This document shows, piece by piece, positions 10,739 to 20,265 of a stretch of 64,000 bases of DNA. The position numbers and the translations under genes are program-made. Numbering within the stretch: the stretch's first letter is position 1; every line of letters begins with the position of its first letter. The stretch comes from Comamonadaceae bacterium (lineage in GTDB: Bacteria > Pseudomonadota > Gammaproteobacteria > Burkholderiales > Burkholderiaceae_C): NCBI GenBank assembly GCA_947478725.1, contig CANJWZ010000007.1:1-64000 (forward strand), in the 5' to 3' direction. A model generated the notes under the pieces. The model was not told where the DNA came from, searched no databases, and worked only from the letters and a program-made list of their open reading frames with translations.

Positions 10739-10769
10739 GCGGAAACCAGGAGCAATCCTGGCTTTCCGC
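10739..10769 (+). terminator. Hairpin between dnaK and dnaJ
   Basis: Left arm GCGGAAACCAGGA (10739-10751) pairs with TCCTGGCTTTCCGC (10756-10769, one bulged base) and is followed by TTTGGTTTTT. It looks like an intrinsic terminator or partial attenuator that would lower dnaJ relative to dnaK. Confidence 0.6.
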
Positions 10770-10843
10770 TTTGGTTTTTGTGCGTTCTGCCCGTTGGGCT
10801 TTTTAGCGCTATCTTTTTGACAACGATCTTCTGACCTTCCAAC

Positions 10844-11983
10844 ATGGCCAAAAAAGACTATTACGACACCCTGGGCGTACCCAAGAACGCCAGCGATGAA
10901 GACATCAAAAAGGCTTATCGCAAGCTGGCAATGAAGCACCACCCGGACCGTAACCAGGGCGACAACGCCAAGGCCGCCGAAGAAAAATTCAAAGAGGCCA
11001 AAGAGGCCTACGAGATGCTGTCAGACGAGCAAAAACGCGCCGCCTATGACCAGTACGGCCATGCGGGCGTCGATCCGAACATGCGCGGCGGTGCCGGGGC
11101 TGAGGGCTTTGGCGGATTTGCTGAAGCGTTCGGCGATATTTTTGGTGGTGTGTTTGGCGAGCAGCAACGGGGCCGTGGGCAAGCCGGGCGGCAGGTCTTC
11201 AGGGGTGGCGATTTAAGTTACGCCATGGAAGTGACGCTGGAAGAAGCCGCCCACGGCAAAGAAGCGCAAATCCGCGTGCCGAGCTGGGACGACTGCACCA
11301 CCTGCAAAGGCAGTGGCGCAAAACCCGGCACCAAGGTCGCCAGCTGCACCACCTGCCACGGGCACGGCCAGGTGCAAATGCGCCAGGGCTTTTTCAGTGT
11401 GCAGCAGACCTGCCCGCAGTGCAAAGGCACCGGCAAGCTGATACCTGAGCCCTGCGTGGCCTGCCACGGTGTGGGCAAAACAAAAAACAACAAAACACTG
11501 GAAGTCAAAATACCGTCCGGCATTGACGACGGCATGCGCATTCGCTCGACCGGCAACGGCGAGCCTGGCACCAACGGCGGGCCGCCCGGCGATTTGTACA
11601 TTGAAATTCGCGTCAAAAAGCACGAGATATTTGAGCGCGATGGTGACGACCTGCACTGCGCTGTGCCCATCAGCTTTACCACTGCCGCACTGGGCGGCGA
11701 GATTGAAGTGCCCACGCTGGCGGGCAAGGCCGCCATCGACATTCCTGAAGGCACGCAAGCAGCCAAACAGTTCAGGCTGCGCGGTAAAGGCATCAAGGGT
11801 GTGCGCTCAAGCTACCCAGGCGACTTGTACTGCCACATCACAGTTGAAACGCCTGTGAAGCTGACCGAACACCAGCGCAAGCTGCTCAAGGAGTTTGACG
11901 AGTCGCTGAAAAAAGGCGGGGCCAAACATTCACCGAGCGAAGAAGGCTGGACCGACAAGCTGAAAAACTTTTTCAGCGCTTGA
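10844..11983 (+). CDS. dnaJ: Chaperone DnaJ (Hsp40)
   Basis: A 379-residue class I DnaJ. The J-domain (about 1-70) has the HPD motif in [11 protein letters not shown], followed by a Gly/Phe-rich linker. The zinc domain has four CxxCxGxG-type repeats: [24 protein letters not shown] and [10 protein letters not shown]-terminal peptide-binding domain ends the protein. It delivers clients to DnaK and stimulates its ATPase. The last repeat has GVG where GxG is expected and is intact. It is transcribed with or after dnaK. Confidence 0.99.
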   Translation: MAKKDYYDTLGVPKNASDEDIKKAYRKLAMKHHPDRNQGDNAKAAEEKFKEAKEAYEMLSDEQKRAAYDQYGHAGVDPNMRGGAGAEGFGGFAEAFGDIFGGVFGEQQRGRGQAGRQVFRGGDLSYAMEVTLEEAAHGKEAQIRVPSWDDCTTCKGSGAKPGTKVASCTTCHGHGQVQMRQGFFSVQQTCPQCKGTGKLIPEPCVACHGVGKTKNNKTLEVKIPSGIDDGMRIRSTGNGEPGTNGGPPGDLYIEIRVKKHEIFERDGDDLHCAVPISFTTAALGGEIEVPTLAGKAAIDIPEGTQAAKQFRLRGKGIKGVRSSYPGDLYCHITVETPVKLTEHQRKLLKEFDESLKKGGAKHSPSEEGWTDKLKNFFSA

Positions 11984-11993
11984 AGCTTTGCCC

Positions 11994-12014
11994 CCGCTAT
12001 TGAACGAATAGCGG
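11994..12014. terminator. Hairpin just after dnaJ
   Basis: CCGCTATT (11994-12001) and AATAGCGG (12007-12014) form a perfect 8-bp stem with a 5-base loop, starting 11 bp after the dnaJ stop. No T-run follows, so termination would be weak or Rho-assisted. Confidence 0.45.
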
Positions 12015-12037
12015 CCAACGCATAAATCTCTTGGCTC

Positions 12038-12088
12038 AAAGGCCTTTTGGCACCTGGAAATGAAGATTTCGGGCGTCAAAAGGCCTTT
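12038..12088. repeat. 12-bp inverted repeat between dnaJ and the MFS gene
   Basis: AAAGGCCTTTTG (12038-12049) and CAAAAGGCCTTT (12077-12088) are perfect reverse complements 27 bases apart. They could form a hairpin in the 5' leader of the MFS gene or help end dnaJ transcription. Each arm also contains the palindrome AAAGGCCTTT. Confidence 0.5.
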
Positions 12089-12156
12089 TCAGCATCTCAG
12101 AGCGCCAAACCACCTGCTGCGATACAGTCGGGTCGTTTCCATACTGGATTACCCTA

Positions 12157-13416
12157 ATGACGACCTCTGCCCTGTCCCCCAAACGCGAGCGATGGCTGCT
12201 CATCACGCTGGCGGGCATTCAGTTCAGCCACATCGTGGACTTCATGGTCATGATGCCGCTGGGCCCGCAGTTCACCAAGCTCTTCAACATCACCGACGCG
12301 CAATTTGGTTTATTGGTGTCGGCCTACACCTTTGCAGCGGGTGCGTCGGGTTTGCTGGCTTCGCTGTACGTCGACAGGTTTGGGCGTAAAAAGCTGCTGC
12401 TTTGCCTGTACGTGCTGTTTGGCTTGGCCACCCTTGCCTGCGGCCTTGCACCAAGCTATGACACCCTGATGCTGGCCCGTGTGGCAGCGGGTGCTTTCGG
12501 TGGCGTGCTGATGGCGCTGTCGCAAACCATCATTGCCGACGTGATTCCGTTTGAACGTCGTGGCCGTGCCATGGGTATTGTGATGTCATCTTTTGCAGCC
12601 GCTACCGTGGCGGGCGTGCCGGGAAGTCTGTTTCTGGCAGCGCACTTTGGCTGGCATGCGCCGTTTTTTGCCATTGCGGGTGTCTGCGCGGCGCTCGCCT
12701 TGGGCGCATGGGCAACACTGCCGCCGCTGGCCGGGCATTTGCAAAGCGAGCCCCAGTCGCCGCTGGCCAACATCATCACCGTGTTGCAAGACCGCAACCA
12801 TCACAAGGCGTTTGTCTTTACCGCGCTGCTGATAGGCGCAGGCTTTACCCTTTTCCCCTACATCACGATTTTCCTGACCGCCAACGCTGGTTTTACCGTT
12901 CAGCAAGTGCCGTTTGTTTACCTGTGCGGCGGTGCGATCACGCTGTTCACCGCGCGCTGGATTGGCCGACTGAGCGATTCGATGGGCAAGGCAAAAATAT
13001 TCCGCATCATGGCTGTGCTGACCATCGTGCCGCTGATGCTGCTGCCGCAAAGTGCTCATTTTGGTTTGTACACGGTGCTGGTGGTGACGACCTGCATGTT
13101 CGTTGGCATGAATGGCCGCAATATTCCGGGCATGGCGCTGGTGACCAGCGCTGCCAACCCAAAGCTGCGCGGCACTTTCATGGCGCTCAATTCCTCGGTG
13201 CAATCAGCCGCCATGGGCGTGGCCGCTTTTGTAGGCGGCCACATCATCAGCCGCGATGCGCAGGGGCTGGTGCAGCACTTCTGGGTGAACGCACTTTTGG
13301 GCGTGGTGGCCAGTGTGCTGAGTGTGGTGCTGGTGGGGCGCCTGAAGCTGCATGGTGCCGCGCCGGCGGCTGCCATGCTTCCAGCCAGTCCGGTCGCTCC
13401 AGCCAGAATCGGCTGA
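12157..13416 (+). CDS. MFS transporter (drug:H+ antiporter type)
   Basis: A 419-residue membrane protein with about 12 hydrophobic helices. The N-terminus IQFSHIVDFMVMMPLGPQF and the loop motif YVDRFGRKKLLL (motif A, between helices 2 and 3) mark an MFS permease. The region around GAFGGVLMALSQTIIADVIP fits arabinose/chloramphenicol-efflux-like (DHA1) members. The substrate is unknown. It lies directly upstream of the formaldehyde dehydrogenase gene (27 bp gap), possibly co-transcribed. Confidence 0.88.
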   Translation: MTTSALSPKRERWLLITLAGIQFSHIVDFMVMMPLGPQFTKLFNITDAQFGLLVSAYTFAAGASGLLASLYVDRFGRKKLLLCLYVLFGLATLACGLAPSYDTLMLARVAAGAFGGVLMALSQTIIADVIPFERRGRAMGIVMSSFAAATVAGVPGSLFLAAHFGWHAPFFAIAGVCAALALGAWATLPPLAGHLQSEPQSPLANIITVLQDRNHHKAFVFTALLIGAGFTLFPYITIFLTANAGFTVQQVPFVYLCGGAITLFTARWIGRLSDSMGKAKIFRIMAVLTIVPLMLLPQSAHFGLYTVLVVTTCMFVGMNGRNIPGMALVTSAANPKLRGTFMALNSSVQSAAMGVAAFVGGHIISRDAQGLVQHFWVNALLGVVASVLSVVLVGRLKLHGAAPAAAMLPASPVAPARIG

Positions 13417-13443
13417 TTTTTCTCACCTTTTTTGATAAACACC

Positions 13444-14550
13444 ATGAAAACAAAAGCCGCCGTCGCCTGGCAATCGGGCCAGCCCCTGACCATCGAAACC
13501 GTTGACCTGGACGGCCCGCGCTACGGCGAGGTGCTGGTTGAAATCAAAGCCACAGGCATTTGCCATACCGACTACTACACCCTGTCGGGCGCTGACCCGG
13601 AAGGTATTTTTCCGGCCATTCTGGGCCATGAAGGCGCGGGTATTGTGGTGGATGTCGGCCCTGGTGTGACGACGTTAAAAAAAGGCGATCACGTGATTCC
13701 GCTGTACACCCCGGAATGCCGCCAGTGCAAGTTTTGCCTGTCGCGCAAAACCAATTTGTGCCAGCTGATTCGAGGCACGCAAGGCAAGGGCCTGATGCCC
13801 GATGCCAGCAGCCGTTTCAGCCTGGACGGTAAGCCAATTTTTCATTACATGGGCACATCCACCTTCAGCAACTACACCGTGGCGCCTGAAATATCGCTGG
13901 CCAAAATCCGCGAAGACGCGCCGTTTGACAAGGTTTGCTACATCGGCTGTGGCGTCACGACCGGCATTGGCGCGGTGCTGTTCACGGCCAAGGTAGAAGC
14001 CGGCGCGAATGTCGTTGTGTTTGGTTTGGGCGGTATTGGCCTGAACGTCATACAGGGTGCCAAGATGGTGGGTGCCGACAAAATCATCGGCGTGGATATC
14101 AACCCGGCCCGGCAAGAAATCGCACGCAAGTTTGGCATGACCCACTTCATCAACCCCCATGAGGTTGACAACGTTGTCGATGCCATTGTGCAGCTGACCG
14201 ACGGTGGCGCAGACTACAGCTTTGAATGCATTGGCAACACCAAGGTGATGCGCCAGGCACTTGAATGCACGCACAAGGGTTGGGGTCGCAGCATCATCAT
14301 CGGTGTGGCTGAGGCCGGCGCTGAAATTTCCACCCGCCCCTTTCAGCTCGTCACGGGCCGCAAGTGGGAAGGCTCGGCCTTCGGTGGCGCACGTGGCCGC
14401 ACCGACGTGCCGAAAATTGTGGACTGGTACATGGAAGGCAAGATCAACATCGACGACCTGATCACCCACACCATGCCCCTCGTTGACATCAACAAGGGCT
14501 TTGACCTGATGAAGAGCGGCGAGTCTATCCGTGGTGTTGTCTTGTATTGA
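13444..14550 (+). CDS. frmA: S-(hydroxymethyl)glutathione dehydrogenase (class III ADH)
   Basis: A 368-residue zinc medium-chain dehydrogenase. The catalytic zinc ligands lie in [13 protein letters not shown] and GHEGAGIV, and the structural zinc Cys cluster in [15 protein letters not shown]. The Rossmann motif is [14 protein letters not shown], and the class III signature includes [11 protein letters not shown] and [16 protein letters not shown]. It oxidises the glutathione adduct of formaldehyde with NAD+ and also acts on S-nitrosoglutathione. No frmR or frmB adjoins. The start is the ATG at 13444. Confidence 0.96.
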   Translation: MKTKAAVAWQSGQPLTIETVDLDGPRYGEVLVEIKATGICHTDYYTLSGADPEGIFPAILGHEGAGIVVDVGPGVTTLKKGDHVIPLYTPECRQCKFCLSRKTNLCQLIRGTQGKGLMPDASSRFSLDGKPIFHYMGTSTFSNYTVAPEISLAKIREDAPFDKVCYIGCGVTTGIGAVLFTAKVEAGANVVVFGLGGIGLNVIQGAKMVGADKIIGVDINPARQEIARKFGMTHFINPHEVDNVVDAIVQLTDGGADYSFECIGNTKVMRQALECTHKGWGRSIIIGVAEAGAEISTRPFQLVTGRKWEGSAFGGARGRTDVPKIVDWYMEGKINIDDLITHTMPLVDINKGFDLMKSGESIRGVVLY

Positions 14551-14894
14551 ACAACATGGCTTGCAGGCCAGCGCCGTACGCATACCCGCAGCACCGCACA
14601 ACCCACGCTGATTGAATACAAGGGCACGCACGATGCTTTTGACGACGCACACGCTGTGACATGGTAGATTTTGAACTTTTTGGAACCAGTGGTGCGCTTG
14701 GGTATTTGAGTTCTTTGTTCATGGACGTGCTTTTTAATCAATCGCAATAGCATCGCGAAAACCATTTCGGCAAATCAGGCTGTGCGACCACAAAGCGAAG
14801 AAAACGGTGACTCAACTTTCGACGCTCATTGCACAAGATGCCTACGAGCCAGACCAGACATCAAATCGTCACCCAAGGCTGTCATGATGAGGGC
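14551..14894. other. 344-bp intergenic region, no gene seen
   Basis: No convincing coding frame, RNA gene or strong terminator is visible between frmA and the M14-like peptidase. An upstream TTG/ATG (14829, 14838) could extend the following gene by 19-22 residues. Confidence 0.5.
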
Positions 14895-15998
14895 ATGCCG
14901 CATTCGCCTCCCACCGTCAAGCGCGCGAGCCTTCATACCAGCAAGATCCTGACTCTGGCAGGCACACAAGACACCACCGCCACTTTTGCTGAACACGAGG
15001 AGCTCAAGTCGATTTTGCGGGCTGGCATTGGGCAATTTGACATTCAATCGGTATGCGAGGTGCACACGCGGCGCGCGCCTTTTCCAGTCTTCCCTATCCT
15101 GACAGCCAGTATCGGATCAAGCGACCCGCAGGCGCCGGTTGTCGGGTTTTTCGGCGGTATTCACGGCCTGGAGCGGATTGGTACGCAGGTCATCCTGCAT
15201 TACATGCGGGCGCTGCTTTTCCGGCTGGAATGGGACGAGCTTTTGCATCAGCAGCTTCAAAAGGTTCGCCTGGTTTTCATGCCCATCGTCAACCCGGGCG
15301 GCATGTGGGCGCAAAAGCGGGCCAACCCGAACGGTGTCGATCTGATGCGCAACGCGCCGCAGCGGTCTGAAGGCCGCGTGCCATTTCTGGCTGGTGGTCA
15401 AACCATCAGCCCGCTGCTGCCGTGGTACTGCGGCAGGCCGGGTGCGCCCATGCAGGCGGAAAGTGCAGCGCTGCTTGCGGTTGTCAGCGAGCAACTGGCC
15501 AGTCACCCCTTCAGCCTGGCGCTGGACTGTCACTCAGGCTACGGGTTTGACGACAGCATCTGGTTTCCATATGCCAAAACGCGGCGCATGATGGCGCACC
15601 TGCCAGAAATGTTTGCCCTGAAAACCATGTTGGAGCAATCGCACCCCCATCACAGCTACAGCTTTGAACCGCAAAGCAACCAGTATTTGTTGCATGGTGA
15701 TTTGTGGGACCATGCTTATGACACATCCCCAGCAAGCCACGTGTTTTTACCCATGACGCTGGAGCTGGGCTCGTGGTTGTGGATTCGAAAAAATCCGCGC
15801 CAGCTGTTTTCCCGCCATGGCATGTTCAACCCGATCAAGGCGCACCGCATCAAGCGCGTGCTGCGTCGCCATGCGGACTTGCTGGACTTTTTGACCCGCG
15901 CTGCCTTTGCTGCGCCGCGCTGGCTGCCGCCTGAAGAACGCAGGGCCGAGCTGCAGCAGCTGGCGATGGCCTACTGGCGGCCAAGGCGGGTTCTATGA
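14895..15998 (+). CDS. M14-family zinc carboxypeptidase-like protein
   Basis: About 367 residues. Zinc-ligand motif GGIHGLERIG (HxxE), then NPGGMW and RANPNGVDLMRN, third-ligand motif LDCHSGYGFDD, and the catalytic Glu region TLELGSWLW make it an M14 (carboxypeptidase / succinylglutamate desuccinylase-like) enzyme. The substrate is unknown. The start is uncertain: 14895 is chosen because of GATGAGGGC just before it. Its stop overlaps the next gene (ATGA), so both are translated together. Confidence 0.8.
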   Translation: MPHSPPTVKRASLHTSKILTLAGTQDTTATFAEHEELKSILRAGIGQFDIQSVCEVHTRRAPFPVFPILTASIGSSDPQAPVVGFFGGIHGLERIGTQVILHYMRALLFRLEWDELLHQQLQKVRLVFMPIVNPGGMWAQKRANPNGVDLMRNAPQRSEGRVPFLAGGQTISPLLPWYCGRPGAPMQAESAALLAVVSEQLASHPFSLALDCHSGYGFDDSIWFPYAKTRRMMAHLPEMFALKTMLEQSHPHHSYSFEPQSNQYLLHGDLWDHAYDTSPASHVFLPMTLELGSWLWIRKNPRQLFSRHGMFNPIKAHRIKRVLRRHADLLDFLTRAAFAAPRWLPPEERRAELQQLAMAYWRPRRVL

Positions 15999-16762
15999 CG
16001 GCGGCGGTGAATTGGGTTTTTCTGCGCGGCTTGACGCGCGAGGCGAGGCACTGGTGCAGCTTTGCGGCTCAGTTTGAAGCGCGCCTTGCACCCAGCCAGG
16101 TCACGACGCTTGACCTGCCGGGCAATGGTGAATTTCATGCTCAAACATCACCTTTGCGCGTAGAGAGCATTGTCGCGTTTGCGCGGCTGCAGTTGTTGGC
16201 TCAAGGTATCAAGCCGCCCTATGCCTTGCTGGGCATGTCTCTGGGCGGCATGGTGGCTACCAGCTGGGCACAGCGTTACCCAGATGAAATTAGCCACCTG
16301 GTACTCGTCAATACCAGCATGCGGCCCTACAGCAGCATCATGCAGCGACTGCGGCCGGGCAACTGGCTGGCGCTGCTGGCCTTGGCTTGGCGTTGGGATG
16401 ACCGTCAGTTTGCTGAAAGCAGCATTCACCGAATCACCTGCAACCAGACCGCCCAGCGCGATGCTGACCTGAAAGACTGGCAGCAGATACGGCGCAGCGC
16501 CCCGGTGAGCAGAGCCAACGCCTTGCGCCAGCTGATGGCTGCAGCGCGATTTGCCTGTGCGCCGCAAACGCCGCGCTGCCCTGCGCTGGTGTTGGCGTCC
16601 CGCGGCGACCGACTGGTGAGCCCTCTGTGTTCTACCCGGCTGACTGACGCCTGGCAGGTGCGCCAGCAGGTTCATCCGTGGGCCGGGCATGACCTGCCGC
16701 ACGACGATGGGCCTTGGGTATGCGAGCGTGTAGCAGACTGGCTGATGCTCTTAAATACGTAG
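15995..16762 (+). CDS. Alpha/beta hydrolase
   Basis: 255 residues. The oxyanion-hole region is FLRGLTREARHW, and the nucleophile elbow GMSLGGM has Ser82. An Asp occurs in LVLASRGDRLVSP and the catalytic-type His in WAGHDLPHDDG. Its start overlaps the stop of the M14-like peptidase by 4 bp, pointing to a shared pathway, perhaps hydrolysis of an amide or ester product. The substrate cannot be assigned. Confidence 0.85.
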   Translation: MTAAVNWVFLRGLTREARHWCSFAAQFEARLAPSQVTTLDLPGNGEFHAQTSPLRVESIVAFARLQLLAQGIKPPYALLGMSLGGMVATSWAQRYPDEISHLVLVNTSMRPYSSIMQRLRPGNWLALLALAWRWDDRQFAESSIHRITCNQTAQRDADLKDWQQIRRSAPVSRANALRQLMAAARFACAPQTPRCPALVLASRGDRLVSPLCSTRLTDAWQVRQQVHPWAGHDLPHDDGPWVCERVADWLMLLNT

Positions 16763-16893
16763 CTACTCACCCGTTTTTCTTTGAGCCTGTAGGCCTAGAA
16801 CATACCTCAACAGGGTTTTTACGTACAAAACCTGTCGCCATGGCCCAGTGAGGCAAAATTGATCTCGCTAACAGGTAAATCGGTCGAACTTTC

Positions 16894-17658
16894 ATGGCCG
16901 TGACCACTGCACAACACCTACTCACGACCTCGATGCAGACCCCTTTGAACTCTTGGCTCGTGGCCCTCAGCCTGACTTTTTTGTGTTTCCTGTCAGCAAC
17001 AGCCAGCGCGTCACCCAGCTTCAAGGACGACATGGCCCAGCGCACGCTGGCCTGCACAGCCTGTCACGGCCCGCAAGGCCGCGCCGCACCTGATGGCTAC
17101 TACCCGCGGCTGGCGGGCAAGCCTGCCGGGTATTTGTACAACCAGCTCATCAACTTCAGGGAAGGCAAGCGCCACTACGCACTGATGACACAGCTGATCG
17201 CCCCGCTGACGGATGCCTACCTGATGGAGATGGCGCAGCACTTCTCAAACCTTGAGCTGGCCTACCCTGCGCCTGAAAAATCCAATGCAAGCGCTGCCGC
17301 GCTGGCCCGCGGTCAGCAACTGATCTTGCAGGGCGAGCCTGCGCGCGGCATACCGGCCTGCGTGCAATGCCACGGCAGCGTCATGACAGGGGTGGCACCC
17401 AACGTACCCGGCCTGCTGGGCCTGCCGCGTGACTACCTGAACGCCCAGCTGGGCGCCTGGAAAACTGGCAAGCGCCGCGCCCATGCGCCAGACTGCATGA
17501 AGGCTGTTGTGGCATTGCTGTCAGACGACGACATCAACGCCGCCAGCAGTTATCTGGTGGCGCAGCCACTTCCTGCCAATACCAAGCCCGCCAGCAACGC
17601 CCCGCCCTTGGCAGCAGGGCAAGCAGCCGTCACCTGCGGCAGCGCGGCCAAGCCATGA
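16894..17658 (+). CDS. Diheme cytochrome c (c4-like)
   Basis: 254 residues. A signal peptide covers about residues 1-40 (WLVALSLTFLCFLSATASAS); a second start at Met14 would also leave it intact. Two heme-binding motifs, CTACH (54-58) and CVQCH (near 160), with the duplicated layout PRLAGKPAGYLYNQL / VPGLLGLPRDYLNAQL, match cytochromes of the c4/c553 group. It acts in the periplasm as an electron carrier. Its stop overlaps the start of the next cytochrome gene by 4 bp. Confidence 0.9.
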   Translation: MAVTTAQHLLTTSMQTPLNSWLVALSLTFLCFLSATASASPSFKDDMAQRTLACTACHGPQGRAAPDGYYPRLAGKPAGYLYNQLINFREGKRHYALMTQLIAPLTDAYLMEMAQHFSNLELAYPAPEKSNASAAALARGQQLILQGEPARGIPACVQCHGSVMTGVAPNVPGLLGLPRDYLNAQLGAWKTGKRRAHAPDCMKAVVALLSDDDINAASSYLVAQPLPANTKPASNAPPLAAGQAAVTCGSAAKP

Positions 17659-18914
17659 GCCGATTGACCAAGGCACTTGCTGGCTTGTGCGGATTGCTGG
17701 CGGTTTTGGTTCTAGCGGTGTGGCTGTTGAACATACGCGGTGACTCGCTGCTTGAATGGCCTCTGGCGGCCACCAGCACTGTCGAGCGAGGTGCGTATCT
17801 GGCCCAGGTGGGCAACTGCGCGGGCTGCCACACCGCACGCGGCGCAAAGGCCTATGCCGGAGGGCTGGCGATTGGTACCCCCTTTGGCAGCGTGTACGCG
17901 TCCAACCTGACGCCAGACACAGCCACAGGTTTGGGTGGCTGGACGCGCGCCGAGTTCTGGCGGGCCATGCACCATGGCCGGTCCAAAGATGGGCGCTTGC
18001 TCTACCCGGCTTTCCCCTACACCAGCTACACGCTGATCACACGGGAAGATTCAGACGCCCTGTTTGTGTACCTGAAAAGCCTGCCCGCCGTGAGGCAAGC
18101 CAACACCGCGCCCACACTGCGCTTTCCGTATGACTCACAGGCGGCACTTGCTGTCTGGCGCGCGCTTTTTTTCAGGCCCGGCAGTTATCAGGCAGACGCG
18201 GCCCAAAGCACCGACTGGAACCGGGGTGCCTATCTGACGGAGGGCCTGGGCCATTGCAGCGCCTGCCATGCGGCGCGCAATGCACTGGGCGCCACCGAGG
18301 GGCTGAACCTGGCAGGCGGGCTGATTCCCGTGCAAAACTGGTATGCGCCGTCTCTGGTTGCGCCGCACGAAGCAGGCTTGCAGGCCTGGCGCATCGAAGA
18401 CATCAAAGCTTTGTTCAAGACCGGTGTGACAGCGCAGGCATCGGTCAACGGCCCGATGGCCGAGGTGGTGTTGGGCAGCACGCAGCACTGGCGTGATGCT
18501 GATTTGACGGCGATGGCGGTGTATTTGAAGGCTTTGCCGGCATCAACAGCCGCGCGGCCGCCTGCCTTGGCTAGCCAAACAACAGAACGCGGCAGCAAAC
18601 TGTATGAACAGCACTGCGCCGCATGCCATGGCGATGACGGCAAGGGCGTGCCAAGCGCCTATCCTGCCCTTGCAGGTAACCGGGCAGTGGTGATGCCGCA
18701 AACGGCCAACCTGGTGCAAATAACGCTCAACGGCGGCTACGCACCTGCCACAGCGGGCAACCCGCGTCCTTTTGGCATGCCGCCCTTTGTGCTGGTGCTC
18801 AATGACAGCGACACCGCAGCCGTGCTGACGCATATTCGCAGCAGCTGGGGCAACCAGGCGGGGAGCGTGTCAGCCTTTGATGTGGGCCGAATTCGGGACA
18901 ACAGCGCAAAATAA
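17655..18914 (+). CDS. Triheme membrane-anchored cytochrome c (alcohol-dehydrogenase subunit type)
   Basis: 419 residues. An N-terminal hydrophobic anchor or signal (9-25) is followed by three heme motifs: CAGCH (55-59), CSACH (201-205) and CAACH (321-325). The repeated layout, with Met in MPPFVLVL, fits the cytochrome subunit of membrane alcohol/gluconate dehydrogenases, which passes electrons to ubiquinone. No flavin or PQQ catalytic subunit lies beside it. With the overlapping diheme gene upstream it may form a stand-alone electron-transfer module. Confidence 0.9.
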   Translation: MSRLTKALAGLCGLLAVLVLAVWLLNIRGDSLLEWPLAATSTVERGAYLAQVGNCAGCHTARGAKAYAGGLAIGTPFGSVYASNLTPDTATGLGGWTRAEFWRAMHHGRSKDGRLLYPAFPYTSYTLITREDSDALFVYLKSLPAVRQANTAPTLRFPYDSQAALAVWRALFFRPGSYQADAAQSTDWNRGAYLTEGLGHCSACHAARNALGATEGLNLAGGLIPVQNWYAPSLVAPHEAGLQAWRIEDIKALFKTGVTAQASVNGPMAEVVLGSTQHWRDADLTAMAVYLKALPASTAARPPALASQTTERGSKLYEQHCAACHGDDGKGVPSAYPALAGNRAVVMPQTANLVQITLNGGYAPATAGNPRPFGMPPFVLVLNDSDTAAVLTHIRSSWGNQAGSVSAFDVGRIRDNSAK

Positions 18915-18934
18915 ATCGCTGTTGCCCGAAGGGT

Positions 18935-20164
18935 TTAAACCATCCGGTCACGCTGCGACAGTGACGGAAACCATTTGAACCAGAGCGCCGCGACCAGCAG
19001 CGTGCCCACTCCGCCCGCCACCACAGAGCCCACCGGCCCCATCAGTGCAGCCGTGGCGCCTGATTCAAATTCGCCCAGCTGATTGGACGCACCAATAAAG
19101 ACCGAATTGATGGCGCTCACCCGGCCGCGCATCTCGTTCGGGGTTTCAAGCTGTACCAATGTTTGCCGCACCACCACACTGACCATGTCGGCCCCTCCCG
19201 ACACCACCAGCGCGGCCAGCGACAACACAAAATCGGTCGACACACCGAACACCAGCATGCACACACCGTACAAAGCCACCGCTGCCAGCATGGTGTGACC
19301 CACGCGTCGCGTCAGTGGCCAGCGTGTCAGCACCACCGCCACCATGACAGCACCCAATGCTGGAGCCGAACGCAGCAGACCCAAGCCCCATGGGCCCACA
19401 TGCAGAATGTCTTTGGCAAACATCGGCAGCAGCGCTGTCGCCCCGCCAAGCAGCACCGCAAACAGGTCCAGCGACACGGCACCCAGCATGGCCTTGTTGC
19501 GCCACACAAACTCGGCTCCCGCCAGCAGCGTGCGCACGGTCACCTTCTCGCTCGGCGCGGGGTCATGGTCGTAGCGCACCAGACAAATCAGCACAGTGGC
19601 TAGCAAAAATAGCGCGGCACAAGCCGAATACACCGCCGTAGCACCCGCCACAAAAATCAGGCCGCCCAGCGCAGGCCCGGCCACCACGGCCGCCTGGTTG
19701 CCACCCGAGCCGAAAGCCATGGCGCGCGGCAGCATGGCGGGCGGCACCAGCACGGGCGTCAAGGCCTGCTGCGCGGGCATTTGAAAAGCCCTGGCCGCGC
19801 CCAGCAGCACCGACAGCCACAACAGCAATTCGCGTGAGATCCATGGCGCCGCCGAACCCCAACCTAGATCAGCTGCTATCAATAGTGCAGCACACAACGC
19901 CTGCAAGGCGAAACAGACCGCCACGATGCGGCCCCGGTGCAGGCGGTCGGCCACATGGCCGGCTACCAGCGTCAGCAAAAGCGCGGGCAAGAACTGGTAC
20001 AAGCCGACCAGCCCCAGGTCCCAGGCGCTGGCGGTGAGCTCGTACATCTGCCACCCCACGGCCAGCATCAGCATTTGCGAGCCCATGGTGCCTGACAGCC
20101 TGGCAAACCACAGGCGCATATAGCTGGGGAGTTGGGTGAGTTGTTGAAAAGTATCGTTTGGCAT
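18935..20164 (-). CDS. MFS transporter, EntS-like
   Basis: About 409 residues with 10-12 hydrophobic helices. It starts MPNDTFQQLTQLPSYMRLWF, and the early pattern SQMLMLAVGWQMYEL plus VAGHVADRLHRGRI resembles EntS/enterobactin-exporter-like MFS proteins (former DUF894). The substrate is unknown. The ATG at 20164 was chosen over a TTG at 20185. It is divergent from ndh and convergent with the cytochrome genes. Confidence 0.85.
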   Translation of the reverse strand: MPNDTFQQLTQLPSYMRLWFARLSGTMGSQMLMLAVGWQMYELTASAWDLGLVGLYQFLPALLLTLVAGHVADRLHRGRIVAVCFALQALCAALLIAADLGWGSAAPWISRELLLWLSVLLGAARAFQMPAQQALTPVLVPPAMLPRAMAFGSGGNQAAVVAGPALGGLIFVAGATAVYSACAALFLLATVLICLVRYDHDPAPSEKVTVRTLLAGAEFVWRNKAMLGAVSLDLFAVLLGGATALLPMFAKDILHVGPWGLGLLRSAPALGAVMVAVVLTRWPLTRRVGHTMLAAVALYGVCMLVFGVSTDFVLSLAALVVSGGADMVSVVVRQTLVQLETPNEMRGRVSAINSVFIGASNQLGEFESGATAALMGPVGSVVAGGVGTLLVAALWFKWFPSLSQRDRMV

Positions 20165-20265
20165 GAAGTACAGATTTGGAGCCAAAGCTTAACAGCGCCG
20201 AAAATCCAAGCGCCAGTTAACATCGCGCAAATAAAAAATAACAAATCAACAACCAGGAGGAGTTT

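Noticed and set aside
14829..14894. Upstream extension of the M14-like protein
   Set aside because: A TTG/ATG at 14829/14838 is in frame, but the start at 14895 has a better ribosome-binding site and homologues begin near there.
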